A stretch of 18,238 bases of DNA from a bacterium (GTDB taxonomy: Bacteria; Bacillota; Clostridia; Oscillospirales; Oscillospiraceae): positions 1-18,238 of the forward strand of contig JAHYYS010000053.1 in assembly GCA_019424865.1 (NCBI GenBank). Reading direction: 5' to 3'. Below the pieces are notes generated by a model. It saw nothing but the letters and a program-made list of their open reading frames with translations, did no database searches and was not told the origin of the DNA. Positions 6,813-14,132 of this stretch are shown in pieces (position 1 is the first letter of the stretch; every line of letters begins with the position of its first letter). A program made the translations under genes and the position numbers.

Positions 6813-7976
6813 ATGAACAACAAGTTAAAATTCTTGGGTTTCATGATGGTACTCTGTATTCTGGCAAATGGCTGCCGGAGCGGTGAAGCGGCCCCCGGCT
6901 CCAGTCAGACGCCCCAGGACGGCGCATCGTCCTCCGGGGACCCGGTACAGCTGACCATAGATGCCGGGCAGCTGCAGCCGCTGGATATCCCCACGGACGC
7001 CTCAATTTTTACTGTCCAGGAGGATTATCTCCTTTACCGGCGCATGGAGGAGGCTGCGGAGGCCGTTTTGCTGTACTATTACGGCTTTGAAACGGGGGAA
7101 AACCAGTACCTGGGGAATGTTGTACTTCCGGACATGTATGCAAATCCGGCGGTGCAGATAGGGGACTGCCTGTATTTCCTCGGCGGGCTGGAGGGACAGC
7201 CCTGCGGGATCTGCAGGCTGGACTTGGATACCCTGGAGACGGCCCAGATCTGCCAGCTGGACAGCGGCACGTTCTTCCCCCGACTGAACCGATTTGGGGA
7301 TCAGCTGGTCCTGCTGAGCGTCACATCGGACCAAGAGGCGGACCGGGCGTACCGCATGGAGGTGCTCTCCCCCGACGGCGGGGACAGAACGGTGGTTGCC
7401 GAACGGGTATTTTCTTCCGATACGGGAGCGATCCTTTCGTGTATGGACACGGACGGCGAGTTCCTATACGTTCTGGAAGAAGAAAAGCGCCCGGAAGGCT
7501 GGACGTACAGGATTCTGCGCTGCACGCCCGACGGCGAAACGGACAGCAGCGCCGTGGATCTCTCCGGGCTGCTGGAAACCGGCGCAGACGGCTCCGGCGA
7601 GGATACTGTGATGCAGATGGAGAAAGTCGGAGATTATCTGATGCTGCGCACCCTGAACGGGCGGATTTACCTGCTGGGGGCGGCGGACGGCGCCGTGAAG
7701 GAGATTGACCCGGCGTTTTATCAGTCCATTCCCGGCGGATACAGCTTTTTGACCGAGGCGGCGCCCGATGCGGACAGCCTTTACATCCTGTCCCAAAAGG
7801 GCGGCCCCGCGATATACAGATTCCGCGGGGAGACCGCAGATTTTCAGGAAATACAGGTGTCCATGGACGAAACGCTGTCGCTCCTGACCGGATACGGGAC
7901 GCAGGTGGTTGTACAGGGGCGGACCGATGCGGATACCTACGACGGTCCCTTTTATTTGGGATCCCTTCCCGCCTGA
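6813..7976 (+). CDS. Putative exported lipoprotein, beta-propeller-like, 387 aa
   Basis: The N-terminus has Lys at 4 and 6, a hydrophobic core (FLGFMMVLCILA) and Cys21 in a slightly irregular lipobox (LANGC), followed by a Ser/Gly/Pro-rich linker to about residue 47. That is the layout of a membrane-anchored extracellular lipoprotein. The rest alternates short strands and turns with recurring patterns (QIGDCLYFLGGLEGQPCGIC, GEFLYVLEEEKRPEGWTYRI, DSLYILSQKGGPAIYRF), as in DUF5050-type or WD-like propellers that report stored values. No catalytic motif is seen. ATG at 6813 follows AAAGGA (6799-6804). It has its own terminator. Third codon positions look less GC-biased than in pta or feoAB, hinting at different ancestry. 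Function is unknown. Confidence 0.8.
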   Translation: MNNKLKFLGFMMVLCILANGCRSGEAAPGSSQTPQDGASSSGDPVQLTIDAGQLQPLDIPTDASIFTVQEDYLLYRRMEEAAEAVLLYYYGFETGENQYLGNVVLPDMYANPAVQIGDCLYFLGGLEGQPCGICRLDLDTLETAQICQLDSGTFFPRLNRFGDQLVLLSVTSDQEADRAYRMEVLSPDGGDRTVVAERVFSSDTGAILSCMDTDGEFLYVLEEEKRPEGWTYRILRCTPDGETDSSAVDLSGLLETGADGSGEDTVMQMEKVGDYLMLRTLNGRIYLLGAADGAVKEIDPAFYQSIPGGYSFLTEAAPDADSLYILSQKGGPAIYRFRGETADFQEIQVSMDETLSLLTGYGTQVVVQGRTDADTYDGPFYLGSLPA

Positions 7977-7996
7977 ACAAAACAGCCCGACGCAGG

Positions 7997-8035
7997 TCCG
8001 GCCCCCGCACCGATTGGTGCGGGGGCCGGATTTCT
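7997..8035 (+). terminator. Terminator after the lipoprotein gene
   Basis: 15-bp perfect stem (7997-8011/8016-8030) with a GATT loop, followed by TTTCTGTGT, 20 nt after the stop codon. Confidence 0.85.
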
Positions 8036-8089
8036 GTGTCCCCGGAGGCGGGGACGGGGCGGGAAACCTGCCGAATCGGACAAAAGTAC

Positions 8090-8118
8090 TTGAAAAAGAC
8101 AGGACAGATGATTACAAT
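8090..8118 (+). promoter_or_regulatory. feoAB promoter
   Basis: TTGAAA (8090-8095), 17-nt spacer, TACAAT (8113-8118): close to consensus. The A/T-rich stretch contrasts with its surroundings. I could not recognise a clear Fur or DtxR box by eye. Confidence 0.75.
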
Positions 8119-8157
8119 AAATAGAGTTAGAACCAGACAACAGGGGAGCGCACACAC

Positions 8158-10566
8158 ATGGAAGAAAAGAACGGCAAGCAAAAGACGCTGAATGACCTGA
8201 CGCCGGGCCAGAGTGGGACCATTTTGTCCGTGGGCAACCAGTCCGGGGCGGTGAAGCGCCGGCTGGTGGACATGGGCCTGACCCCGGGCACCCAGGTGAA
8301 GGTGACCAAGGTGGCCCCGCTGGGGGACCCGCTGGAGGTGTCCCTGCGGGGATATGAGCTGTCCCTGCGCCGGGCCGACGCGGAGCAGATTGTGATGGGG
8401 GAGCCCCGGCGGACGGCTCAGGCCCCCGGGCGGGCCCGGGCCGCGGATCCGGAGACGGCCCGGCGGCAGCTGCGGGACCACGAGCACGAGCTGGAGGCCC
8501 ACGGCGGGAGCTATGACCCCTCCGCCCACGACAGCCGGCCCATGCGGATTGCCCTGGCGGGCAACCCGAACTGCGGCAAGACCACCCTGTTCAATGCCCT
8601 CACCGGCTCCAACCAGTATGTGGGCAACTGGCCGGGGGTGACGGTGGAGAAAAAGGAGGGCACCGCCCGCCTGGGGGACAAGGACCTCACCGTGGTGGAT
8701 CTGCCCGGCATCTATTCCCTCTCCCCCTACTCCATGGAGGAGATTGTCTCCCGGAACTATATCATCGAGGAGCAGCCCGACTGCATCATCGACATTGTGG
8801 ACGCCACCAACCTGGAGCGCAACCTGTACCTGACCGTGCAGCTGCTGGAGCTGGAGCGGCCCACGGTGGTGGCCCTGAACTTTATGGACGAGATAGCCGC
8901 CCGGGGGGACCGCATTGACGTGCAGAAGCTCTCCCGGGAGCTGGGCATCCCGGTGGTGCCCATTACCGCCCGCACGGGGGAGGGGCTGGAGGAGCTGCTC
9001 CACACCGCCCACCGGCAGATGCACCTGGGCTGCACCGTGGAGCCCGACGACCTGTATGACGACTATACCCACGACATCCACCACCGCATGGGGGAGCTGA
9101 TCCACGACTACGCCTATGCCGCCCGCCTGCCCGCCCACTGGGCGGCCATCAAGCTGCTGGAGGGGGACGAAATTGTGGCCAGGGCCCTGGCCCTGCCCCC
9201 GGAGGTGGAGAAAAGGCTGGAGGCCATTATTGCGGAGTATGAGAGCGCCAGCGACCTGGGCGACCGGGAGACCCTGATTGCCGACAGCCGCTATCAGTAC
9301 ATCGAGCGCGTGGTGTCCGCCGCTGTGGTGAAGGGCCGGCGGGCGGGGGAGCTGACCCTCAGCGAGAAGATTGACAAGGTGGTCACCCACCGCATTTTCG
9401 CCATCCCCCTGTTTTTGTGCACCATGCTGGTGATGTTTGTCATTACCTTCGGCCCCTTCGGGTCCTGGCTGTCCGATCTGGTGGGCGCGGGCATCGACGC
9501 CCTGGGCAGCTTCCTGGCCCGGTTCCTGACCGGCATCGGGGTGTCCCAGGTGCTGGTGTCCCTGGTGTGCGACGGCATCGTGGCCGGCGTGGGCGGCGTG
9601 CTCACCTTCCTGCCCCAGATTGCCCTGCTGTTCTTCTTCCTGTCCTTCCTGGAGGACTCGGGCTATATGTCCCGGGCCGCCTTCATCATGGACCGGCTGC
9701 TGCGCCGCTTCGGCCTGAGCGGCAAGGCCTTTATCCCCATGCTCATGGGCTTTGGCTGCTCGGTGCCCGCCATTATGGGGGCCCGCACCATGGAAAACGA
9801 AAAGGACCGGCGCATGACCATCCTGCTGGTGCCCTTTATGTCCTGCTCGGCCAAACTGCCGGTCTACGGCCTGATTTCCGCGGCCTTCTTTGGCCCCTGG
9901 GCGGGTCTGGTGGTGTTCAGCCTGTATATCATCGGAATGGTGGTGGGCGTGCTGTCCGGCCTGTTCTTCAAGCGCACCCTGTTCGCCGGGGAGCCGGCCC
10001 CCTTTGTGCTGGAGCTGCCCCCCTATCGCCTGCCCTCCCTGGGCAATATGATGACCCATGTGTGGCAGAAGGTGAGGGGCTTCCTGGTGAAGGCGGGCAC
10101 CCTGATCCTGCTGATGTCCATGGTGCTGTGGCTGCTGCAGTCCTTCGACTTCTCCCTGCACATGGTGGAGGACGCCTCCCAGTCCATGCTGGGGACGATC
10201 GGCGGGTGGATTGCCCCGGTGTTCGCCCCCCTGGGCTTCGGCTTCTGGCAGGCCGCGGTGGCCCTGCTCACCGGACTGATTGCCAAGGAGATGGTGGTCT
10301 CCTCCCTGTCCATGTTTTACGGCTTCTCCCTCATGGCCGGCGGCAGCGAGGTGGCCGCGGCCATGGCGGGCTTCACCCCCCTGTCCGCCTTCTCCATGCT
10401 GGTGTTTATCCTGCTGTACGTCCCCTGCGTGGCGGCGGTTTCCACCCTGTTTAAAGAGATGAACAGCCCCAAGTGGGCCTGGTTCTCCATCGCCTGGCAG
10501 CTTGGCTGCGCCTATGTGGTGTCCCTGCTGGTCCACACCGTGGGCGTGCTGCTGGGCCTTGGCTGA
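8158..10566 (+). CDS. feoB: Fused FeoA-FeoB ferrous iron transporter
   Basis: An 802-residue Fe(II) importer with an N-terminal FeoA (SH3-like) domain at about residues 8-82 (LTPGQSGTILSVGNQSGAVK, RLVDMGLTPGTQVKV). A charged linker (about 83-127) leads to the FeoB G domain: G1 GNPNCGKTT (135-143), G3 DLPG (181-184), G4 NFMDE (241-245). A helical insertion domain follows, then from about residue 410 the membrane part with the two Gate repeats, including LMGFGCSVPAIMGART with its conserved Cys and SCSAKLPVYG. ATG at 8158 follows GGGGAG (8143-8148). It is a single-gene transcript: near-consensus promoter before it and a terminator after it. FeoA and FeoB are usually separate genes; fusions are known in several anaerobes. 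No FeoC-like gene and no C-terminal metal-binding tail are seen. Confidence 0.95.
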   Translation: MEEKNGKQKTLNDLTPGQSGTILSVGNQSGAVKRRLVDMGLTPGTQVKVTKVAPLGDPLEVSLRGYELSLRRADAEQIVMGEPRRTAQAPGRARAADPETARRQLRDHEHELEAHGGSYDPSAHDSRPMRIALAGNPNCGKTTLFNALTGSNQYVGNWPGVTVEKKEGTARLGDKDLTVVDLPGIYSLSPYSMEEIVSRNYIIEEQPDCIIDIVDATNLERNLYLTVQLLELERPTVVALNFMDEIAARGDRIDVQKLSRELGIPVVPITARTGEGLEELLHTAHRQMHLGCTVEPDDLYDDYTHDIHHRMGELIHDYAYAARLPAHWAAIKLLEGDEIVARALALPPEVEKRLEAIIAEYESASDLGDRETLIADSRYQYIERVVSAAVVKGRRAGELTLSEKIDKVVTHRIFAIPLFLCTMLVMFVITFGPFGSWLSDLVGAGIDALGSFLARFLTGIGVSQVLVSLVCDGIVAGVGGVLTFLPQIALLFFFLSFLEDSGYMSRAAFIMDRLLRRFGLSGKAFIPMLMGFGCSVPAIMGARTMENEKDRRMTILLVPFMSCSAKLPVYGLISAAFFGPWAGLVVFSLYIIGMVVGVLSGLFFKRTLFAGEPAPFVLELPPYRLPSLGNMMTHVWQKVRGFLVKAGTLILLMSMVLWLLQSFDFSLHMVEDASQSMLGTIGGWIAPVFAPLGFGFWQAAVALLTGLIAKEMVVSSLSMFYGFSLMAGGSEVAAAMAGFTPLSAFSMLVFILLYVPCVAAVSTLFKEMNSPKWAWFSIAWQLGCAYVVSLLVHTVGVLLGLG

Positions 10567-10583
10567 TGTGACAAAGAAGCCTG

Positions 10584-10626
10584 CGGGCATCCGGGACCTT
10601 TCGTTCCGGATGCCCGTTGTGTTTTG
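10584..10626 (+). terminator. feoAB terminator
   Basis: 11-bp perfect stem CGGGCATCCGG/CCGGATGCCCG (10584-10594/10606-10616), extendable to 14 bp with one G-T pair, followed by TTGTGTTTT. The T-tail doubles as the -35 region of the next gene. Confidence 0.83.
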
Positions 10627-10645
10627 CCCGCCGGGCCGATATAAT
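10617..10645 (+). promoter_or_regulatory. Promoter of the HAD phosphatase gene
   Basis: TTGTGT (10617-10622), 17-nt spacer, perfect TATAAT (10640-10645). The -35 lies within the T-tail of the feoAB terminator, so termination and re-initiation are packed into about 60 nt. Confidence 0.72.
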
Positions 10646-10683
10646 AGGGCGCAGATGCACGGGGGAGACAAGGAGGATACGCC

Positions 10684-11484
10684 ATGATCAAGCTGATTGC
10701 CCTGGACCTGGACGGCACGCTGCTGGACCCGTCCGGCCGGATTACCGAGCCGTCCCGCCAGGCCGTCGCCCGGGCCCAGGCCCGGGGCGTCCATGTGGTG
10801 CTGAATACCGGGCGCTCCATACAGGAGGCCCTCTGGTTTGCCCGGCAGGCGGGCATCTGCGGCCTGGTGGCCGCCCTGGGGGGCGCGGCGGTGGCCGACA
10901 GCGCCTCGGGGGAGGTGCTCCTGCGCCGGGATATGGAGGAGCCCTGGGGCCGGCGGGCCCTGGCCCTGTGCCTGGGCCGGGACATTGAGCTGATGATCTT
11001 TGCGGGCAGCCAGATTCTGCTGGACCCCTTCTCCCGGCGGTCCCTTCAGCGCTCCTACCCCTTTCCGGTGTTCCATCAGGCCAGCGTGACGGTTGAGGAC
11101 CCCCTGGCCTATCTGGAGGAACAGCAGCTGCCCATGACCAAAATTCACGGGGACGGCAATCCGGAGACCTATCCCCTGGCGGAGCTGGAGCGGCTGCCGG
11201 GGGTCACCCTGACCGCCTCCAGCGACCGGGATTTTGAGGTGGTGCCCGCCGGGACGGACAAGGGGACGGCCCTGGCCTGGATGGCCCGGTGGTACGGCAT
11301 CCCCCTGGAGGCCTGCGCCGCCGTGGGGGACAGCGCCAACGACCTGGCCATGATCCGGGCGGCAGGACACCCCATCGCCATGGGCAACGCGGCCCGGGCG
11401 GTCCGGGAAGCCGCCCGGGTCACTGCACCGCCCAACAGCCGGGAGGGGGCCGCCTGGGCAATCGCGTCCTGTCTGGAGACGTAA
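10684..11484 (+). CDS. Cof-type HAD-IIB family phosphatase
   Basis: A 266-residue hydrolase of the Cof/HAD-IIB group, cytosolic enzymes that dephosphorylate sugar phosphates, FMN or similar metabolites with Mg2+. All HAD motifs are visible: motif I DLDGTLLD (residues 8-15, with nucleophile Asp8 and acid/base Asp10), motif II in LNTGRS, motif III Lys in TDKGTALAWM, and motif IV GDSANDLAMI. The cap domain between motifs II and III is the C2B type typical of Cof. The length is normal for the family. ATG at 10684 is preceded by AAGGAGG. Substrate cannot be told from sequence. It is transcribed alone, ending in two strong hairpins. Confidence 0.9.
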   Translation: MIKLIALDLDGTLLDPSGRITEPSRQAVARAQARGVHVVLNTGRSIQEALWFARQAGICGLVAALGGAAVADSASGEVLLRRDMEEPWGRRALALCLGRDIELMIFAGSQILLDPFSRRSLQRSYPFPVFHQASVTVEDPLAYLEEQQLPMTKIHGDGNPETYPLAELERLPGVTLTASSDRDFEVVPAGTDKGTALAWMARWYGIPLEACAAVGDSANDLAMIRAAGHPIAMGNAARAVREAARVTAPPNSREGAAWAIASCLET

Positions 11485-11487
11485 GCC

Positions 11488-11585
11488 GTCTCAAAAAGCG
11501 GCGTGTCACTTGAAAAGTGACACGCCGCTGAGACTGTCGAAAAAGTGGCTTGTCAATTGATAGAAATTGACAAGCCACTTTTTCG
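11488..11585 (+). terminator. Double hairpin terminator after the HAD gene
   Basis: First stem of 15 bp (11497-11511/11515-11529, GAA loop) is extended outside an AAA bulge by GTCTCA/TGAGAC. The second is a perfect 21-bp stem (11538-11558/11565-11585) whose right arm contains TTTTT. It begins 4 nt after the HAD stop codon. Confidence 0.7.
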
Positions 11586-11759
11586 AGTAGGCCGCACGAA
11601 ATTTCAGGCTCGATTTCTTGCGAAATTGTCGCCCAAAATTTCGTGAGAGGCGTCATTTCCCAGGCACATGTCCTTGGAAATGACTGGATTTCATTTTATT
11701 CCGCCGTCTGCGGACGGCGGAACTCCTTGCAGGAGGGCTTTTTTGACACGCCGCTTTTT
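11493..11759. mobile_element. Putative miniature inverted-repeat element (267 bp)
   Basis: Bounded by a perfect 16-bp inverted repeat: 11493-11508 (AAAAAGCGGCGTGTCA) and 11744-11759 (its complement). Inside are at least six further stems: 11497-11511/11515-11529, 11538-11558/11565-11585 (21 bp), 11595-11604/11636-11645, 11652-11660/11676-11684, 11699-11708/11713-11722 and 11723-11727/11731-11735. There is no transposase frame and no clear target duplication. It reads as a non-autonomous element or a nested stack of such elements; that it is repeated elsewhere in the genome is inference. Confidence 0.55.
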
Positions 11760-11763
11760 TCAG

Positions 11764-12105
11764 CTACCCCGGCCCGGGGCCGTATTTGTCCAGCGCCGCC
11801 TTGGCCGCCCGGGCGATGTCGGTGATAATGCGGGCCTGCCGGGCATCGCAGCCGTCCAGCACCCCCGCCAGCTCCTCCAGGGCGTCGGCCCGTCCGGCGG
11901 GGAGATCCCGCAGCAGCTCGTCGGTCCCCACCCCCAGCGCCTCGGCCAGGGCGAGGAACACCGGCAGGCTCAGCTTGGTGTTGCCCGTCTCAATGTGGCT
12001 CATGTGGGTGACGGAGATGCCGGTTTGCTCCGCCAGCTGCTCCTGGGACAGACCCTGCGCCCGCCGGAACCTTCGGATCCGCTGTCCAATTTGATAGTAG
12101 TCCAT
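11764..12105 (-). CDS. Small XRE-family transcriptional regulator, 113 aa
   Basis: A Cro/C1-type HTH occupies about residues 5-65 (IGQRIRRFRRAQGLSQEQLA, GISVTHMSHIETGNTKLSLP, then LAEALGVGTDELL). A 40-residue helical tail (DALEELAGVLDGCDARQARI) could serve in dimerisation. The ATG at 12105 is taken as the start because MDYYQIGQRIRRFR is a natural beginning for the fold. TTG 12120 and GTG 12114 are in frame, and none of the three has a strong Shine-Dalgarno. It is divergent from the efflux operon. A 12-bp dyad 66 nt upstream (12171-12202) is a plausible operator for itself or for the operon. Its role is otherwise unknown. Its 3' end adjoins the inverted-repeat element. Confidence 0.85.
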   Translation of the reverse strand: MDYYQIGQRIRRFRRAQGLSQEQLAEQTGISVTHMSHIETGNTKLSLPVFLALAEALGVGTDELLRDLPAGRADALEELAGVLDGCDARQARIITDIARAAKAALDKYGPGPG

Positions 12106-12170
12106 CTCGCTCACGCCCAACCAGTTTTATGATACTTGAATTGTATAGGCAGATATGGTAAGATAAAATA

Positions 12171-12202
12171 AACTGTATAAGCTATTTTATGCTTATACAG
12201 TT
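12171..12202. promoter_or_regulatory. Large dyad, candidate operator
   Basis: Perfect 12-bp inverted repeat AACTGTATAAGC (12171-12182) / GCTTATACAGTT (12191-12202) around TATTTTAT, in an AT-rich island. TTGTATAG at 12141-12148 resembles a half-site. It has no T-tract and is AT-rich, so binding by the divergent XRE protein is likelier than termination. Confidence 0.6.
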
Positions 12203-12250
12203 AAAATATGGAGTAGGGAGGCAGAAAAAAGCTCCGGGGGCGGAATTCCC

Positions 12251-12281
12251 TTGACTTTTCCCCTGGGGGAAGGTGTAGGGT
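12251..12281 (+). promoter_or_regulatory. MerR-type promoter of the efflux operon
   Basis: TTGACT (12251-12256) and TAGGGT (12276-12281) are 19 nt apart. The spacer holds the dyad TTCCCC-TG-GGGGAA (12258-12271). An over-long 19-20 nt spacer with a central dyad is the signature of MerR-family activated promoters, and the layout resembles CueR-type sites. No MerR gene is within the window. Confidence 0.62.
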
Positions 12282-12317
12282 AGAGCGTGCCGGAGGGAGG
12301 GCGGGCGGACAAATTTA

Positions 12318-12470
12318 ATGAAATTTTCATCAATTCTTTGGGAGGTTCTAAGTTTTTCTTATTACAATCAATGTAGTCTGACTGACGGGACACCCCGGAG
12401 GGCGGCACGCCCGGTACGGGCCAGGGCGCGTTCCGGGCTGCCCATGGAAAGGGAGACGCCCTTTTTTTAG
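12318..12470 (+). other. Possible leader open frame of 50 codons
   Basis: An ATG at 12318, about 30 nt after the predicted transcription start, opens a 50-codon frame (MKFSSILWEVLSFSYYNQCS and on). Its TAG stop (12468-12470) coincides with the end of the terminator T-tract. The purine-rich GGAGGGAGG lies 17 nt upstream, too far for a good ribosome site. It could be a leader peptide or chance. Confidence 0.25.
12423..12468 (+). terminator. Leader terminator (possible attenuator) ahead of the efflux operon
   Basis: AGGGCG (12423-12428) pairs with CGCCCT (12457-12462), enclosing TTCC/GGAA and GGG/CCC pairs, and is followed by seven Ts. The first gene's ribosome site (AAGGAG) starts about 10 nt later. 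An intrinsic terminator inside an operon leader implies conditional read-through, or that a short RNA is made from 12288 to 12468. Confidence 0.6.
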
Positions 12471-12491
12471 ATTGAAAAGGAGAAGCAGAGT

Positions 12492-14126
12492 ATGGACACA
12501 GCACAAACAGCGGTGCAGGCGCCCCAGGCGCCGAACAAGGAGAAGAAAAAGCCTGTGTTTCAGGTGCCGAAGAAGCGGAAAAAGTGGATCAAGGTCGTGG
12601 CCATTTTATTGGTAGTGGTCCTGGCCGTCTGGTGGTTTCTGATCCGGCCCCTGGGGGCGGCCGGACAATCCCTGATGGCGGGGATGTACCTGCCGGAGGC
12701 GGCCCAGGTCCGGGATCTGACCGTGTCGGTGGACGGGTCGGGCACCGTGACCCCCGTCGAGTCCTATGACGTGCGCTCGCTGGTCACCGGCGAGATTCTG
12801 GAGGCCCCCTTCGAGGTGGGGGACTGGATTGAAAAGGGGGACCTGCTCTACCGGCTGGACGCCGGGGATGCGGAGACCGCCCTGGAGCAGGCCCAGCTGA
12901 CCGTGCGGCAGGCCCAGCTGAGCTATGACGAGCTCTCCTCCGGCATGCGGCCCAGCGCCTCCGCCGCCGGCGTGGTCCAGCAGGTCCACGTGCAGAAGGG
13001 GGACCTGGTCTCCGCCGGCACCGCCATTGCCGACGTGATGGACACCTCCTCCATGACGCTGACCCTGCCCTTCCAGTCTTCCGACGCCGCCGGCCTGTCC
13101 GCAGGGCAGAGCGCCCTGGTGACCATCTCGGGCACGGGCGAGCAGCTGCCGGGCACCGTGGAGTCGGTGGCCTCCGCCGACCTGGTGGGGGCGGGGGGCG
13201 CCCTGGTGCGCCAGGTGCAGATCCGGGTGCAGAACCCCGGCGCCCTGACCGAGAGTACCACCGCCACCGCCACGGTGGGCAGCGCGGCCTGCGCGGGGAG
13301 CGGGACCTTCCAGGCCAATTCCCGTCAGACCGTGGTGGCCCAGACCTCCGGCGAGGTGACCGACGTGTACGTCACCGCCGGCAGCCGGGTGTCCGCCGGC
13401 ACCGCGCTGGCGGAACTGGGCGGCGAGAGCGCCCGGAACGCCCTGGAGAACGCGGCGATTTCTCTGGAAAACGCCCAGCTCTCCCTCCAGCGGGCCCAGG
13501 AGGCGCTGGACAACTACATCATCACCGCCCCCATCTCGGGCACGGTGATTGAAAAGAACTTCAAGGCCGGCGACAAGCTGGAGGGCATTGACGCCGGGGC
13601 CCTGGCGGTCATCTATGACCTGAGCCGGCTGAAGCTGGAGATGAACGTCAGCGAGCTGGAGATCGGCCAGGTGCAGGCCGGCCAGGAGGTGGAGATCACC
13701 GCCGAGGCCATCCCCGGACAGACCTTTCTGGGCACGGTGGACCGGGTGAGCATCAACGGCACCACCACCAACGGCTTCACCACCTATCCGGTGACCATTC
13801 TGCTCTCGGAGTACGGCGATTTGAACCCGGGCATGAACGTGTCCACCGACATCGTGGTGGAGCGGGTCACGGGGGCTCTCACCGTGCCGGTGTCCGCGGT
13901 CAGCAGCGGCGGCACCGTGCTGGTGGCGGGCGAGGGGGCCCTGTCCCCCGACGGCTTGACGGTGGCCGACCTGTCCAGGGCGGAGAGCCGGACCGTCACC
14001 CTGGGGGCCTCCAGCGAGGAATACGTACAGATTACCTCCGGACTGGAGGAGGGGGACGTGGTGCTGGTGCCCGTCCAGTCCGCCGCCGGCCTGGGCGGCG
14101 CGGCCGCTGCGGTGTCAGGAGGCTGA
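12492..14126 (+). CDS. HlyD/MacA-type efflux adaptor subunit, 544 aa
   Basis: Membrane-fusion (periplasmic-adaptor-like) protein of an ABC exporter. It has a Lys-rich cytosolic N-terminus and one membrane helix (about 32-50, VVAILLVVVLAVWWFL). Extracellular biotinyl-lipoyl half-motifs follow (GEILEAPFEVGDWIEKGDLL; VYVTAGSRVSAGTALAEL), with coiled-coil heptads (ALENAAISLENAQLSLQRAQ) and beta-barrel segments (ISGTVIEKNFKAGDKLEGID). At 544 residues it is longer than MacA (about 370) and seems to carry the lipoyl/hairpin module twice. In Gram-positive bacteria such adaptors partner MacB-type pumps without TolC. ATG at 12492 follows AAGGAG (12477-12482). First gene of a three-gene operon; 6 nt separate it from the ATPase gene. 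Confidence 0.88.
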   Translation: MDTAQTAVQAPQAPNKEKKKPVFQVPKKRKKWIKVVAILLVVVLAVWWFLIRPLGAAGQSLMAGMYLPEAAQVRDLTVSVDGSGTVTPVESYDVRSLVTGEILEAPFEVGDWIEKGDLLYRLDAGDAETALEQAQLTVRQAQLSYDELSSGMRPSASAAGVVQQVHVQKGDLVSAGTAIADVMDTSSMTLTLPFQSSDAAGLSAGQSALVTISGTGEQLPGTVESVASADLVGAGGALVRQVQIRVQNPGALTESTTATATVGSAACAGSGTFQANSRQTVVAQTSGEVTDVYVTAGSRVSAGTALAELGGESARNALENAAISLENAQLSLQRAQEALDNYIITAPISGTVIEKNFKAGDKLEGIDAGALAVIYDLSRLKLEMNVSELEIGQVQAGQEVEITAEAIPGQTFLGTVDRVSINGTTTNGFTTYPVTILLSEYGDLNPGMNVSTDIVVERVTGALTVPVSAVSSGGTVLVAGEGALSPDGLTVADLSRAESRTVTLGASSEEYVQITSGLEEGDVVLVPVQSAAGLGGAAAAVSGG

Positions 14127-14132
14127 TGGGCG

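Noticed and set aside
8119..8157. Fur box upstream of feoAB
   Set aside because: Looked for a GATAATGATNATCATTATC-like palindrome in the promoter region and found no convincing match.
7321..11370. 1349-codon open frame on the - strand
   Set aside because: It is antisense to feoAB and parts of its neighbours, crosses two terminators and has His/Gly/Gln-rich nonsense composition; a GC-bias shadow.
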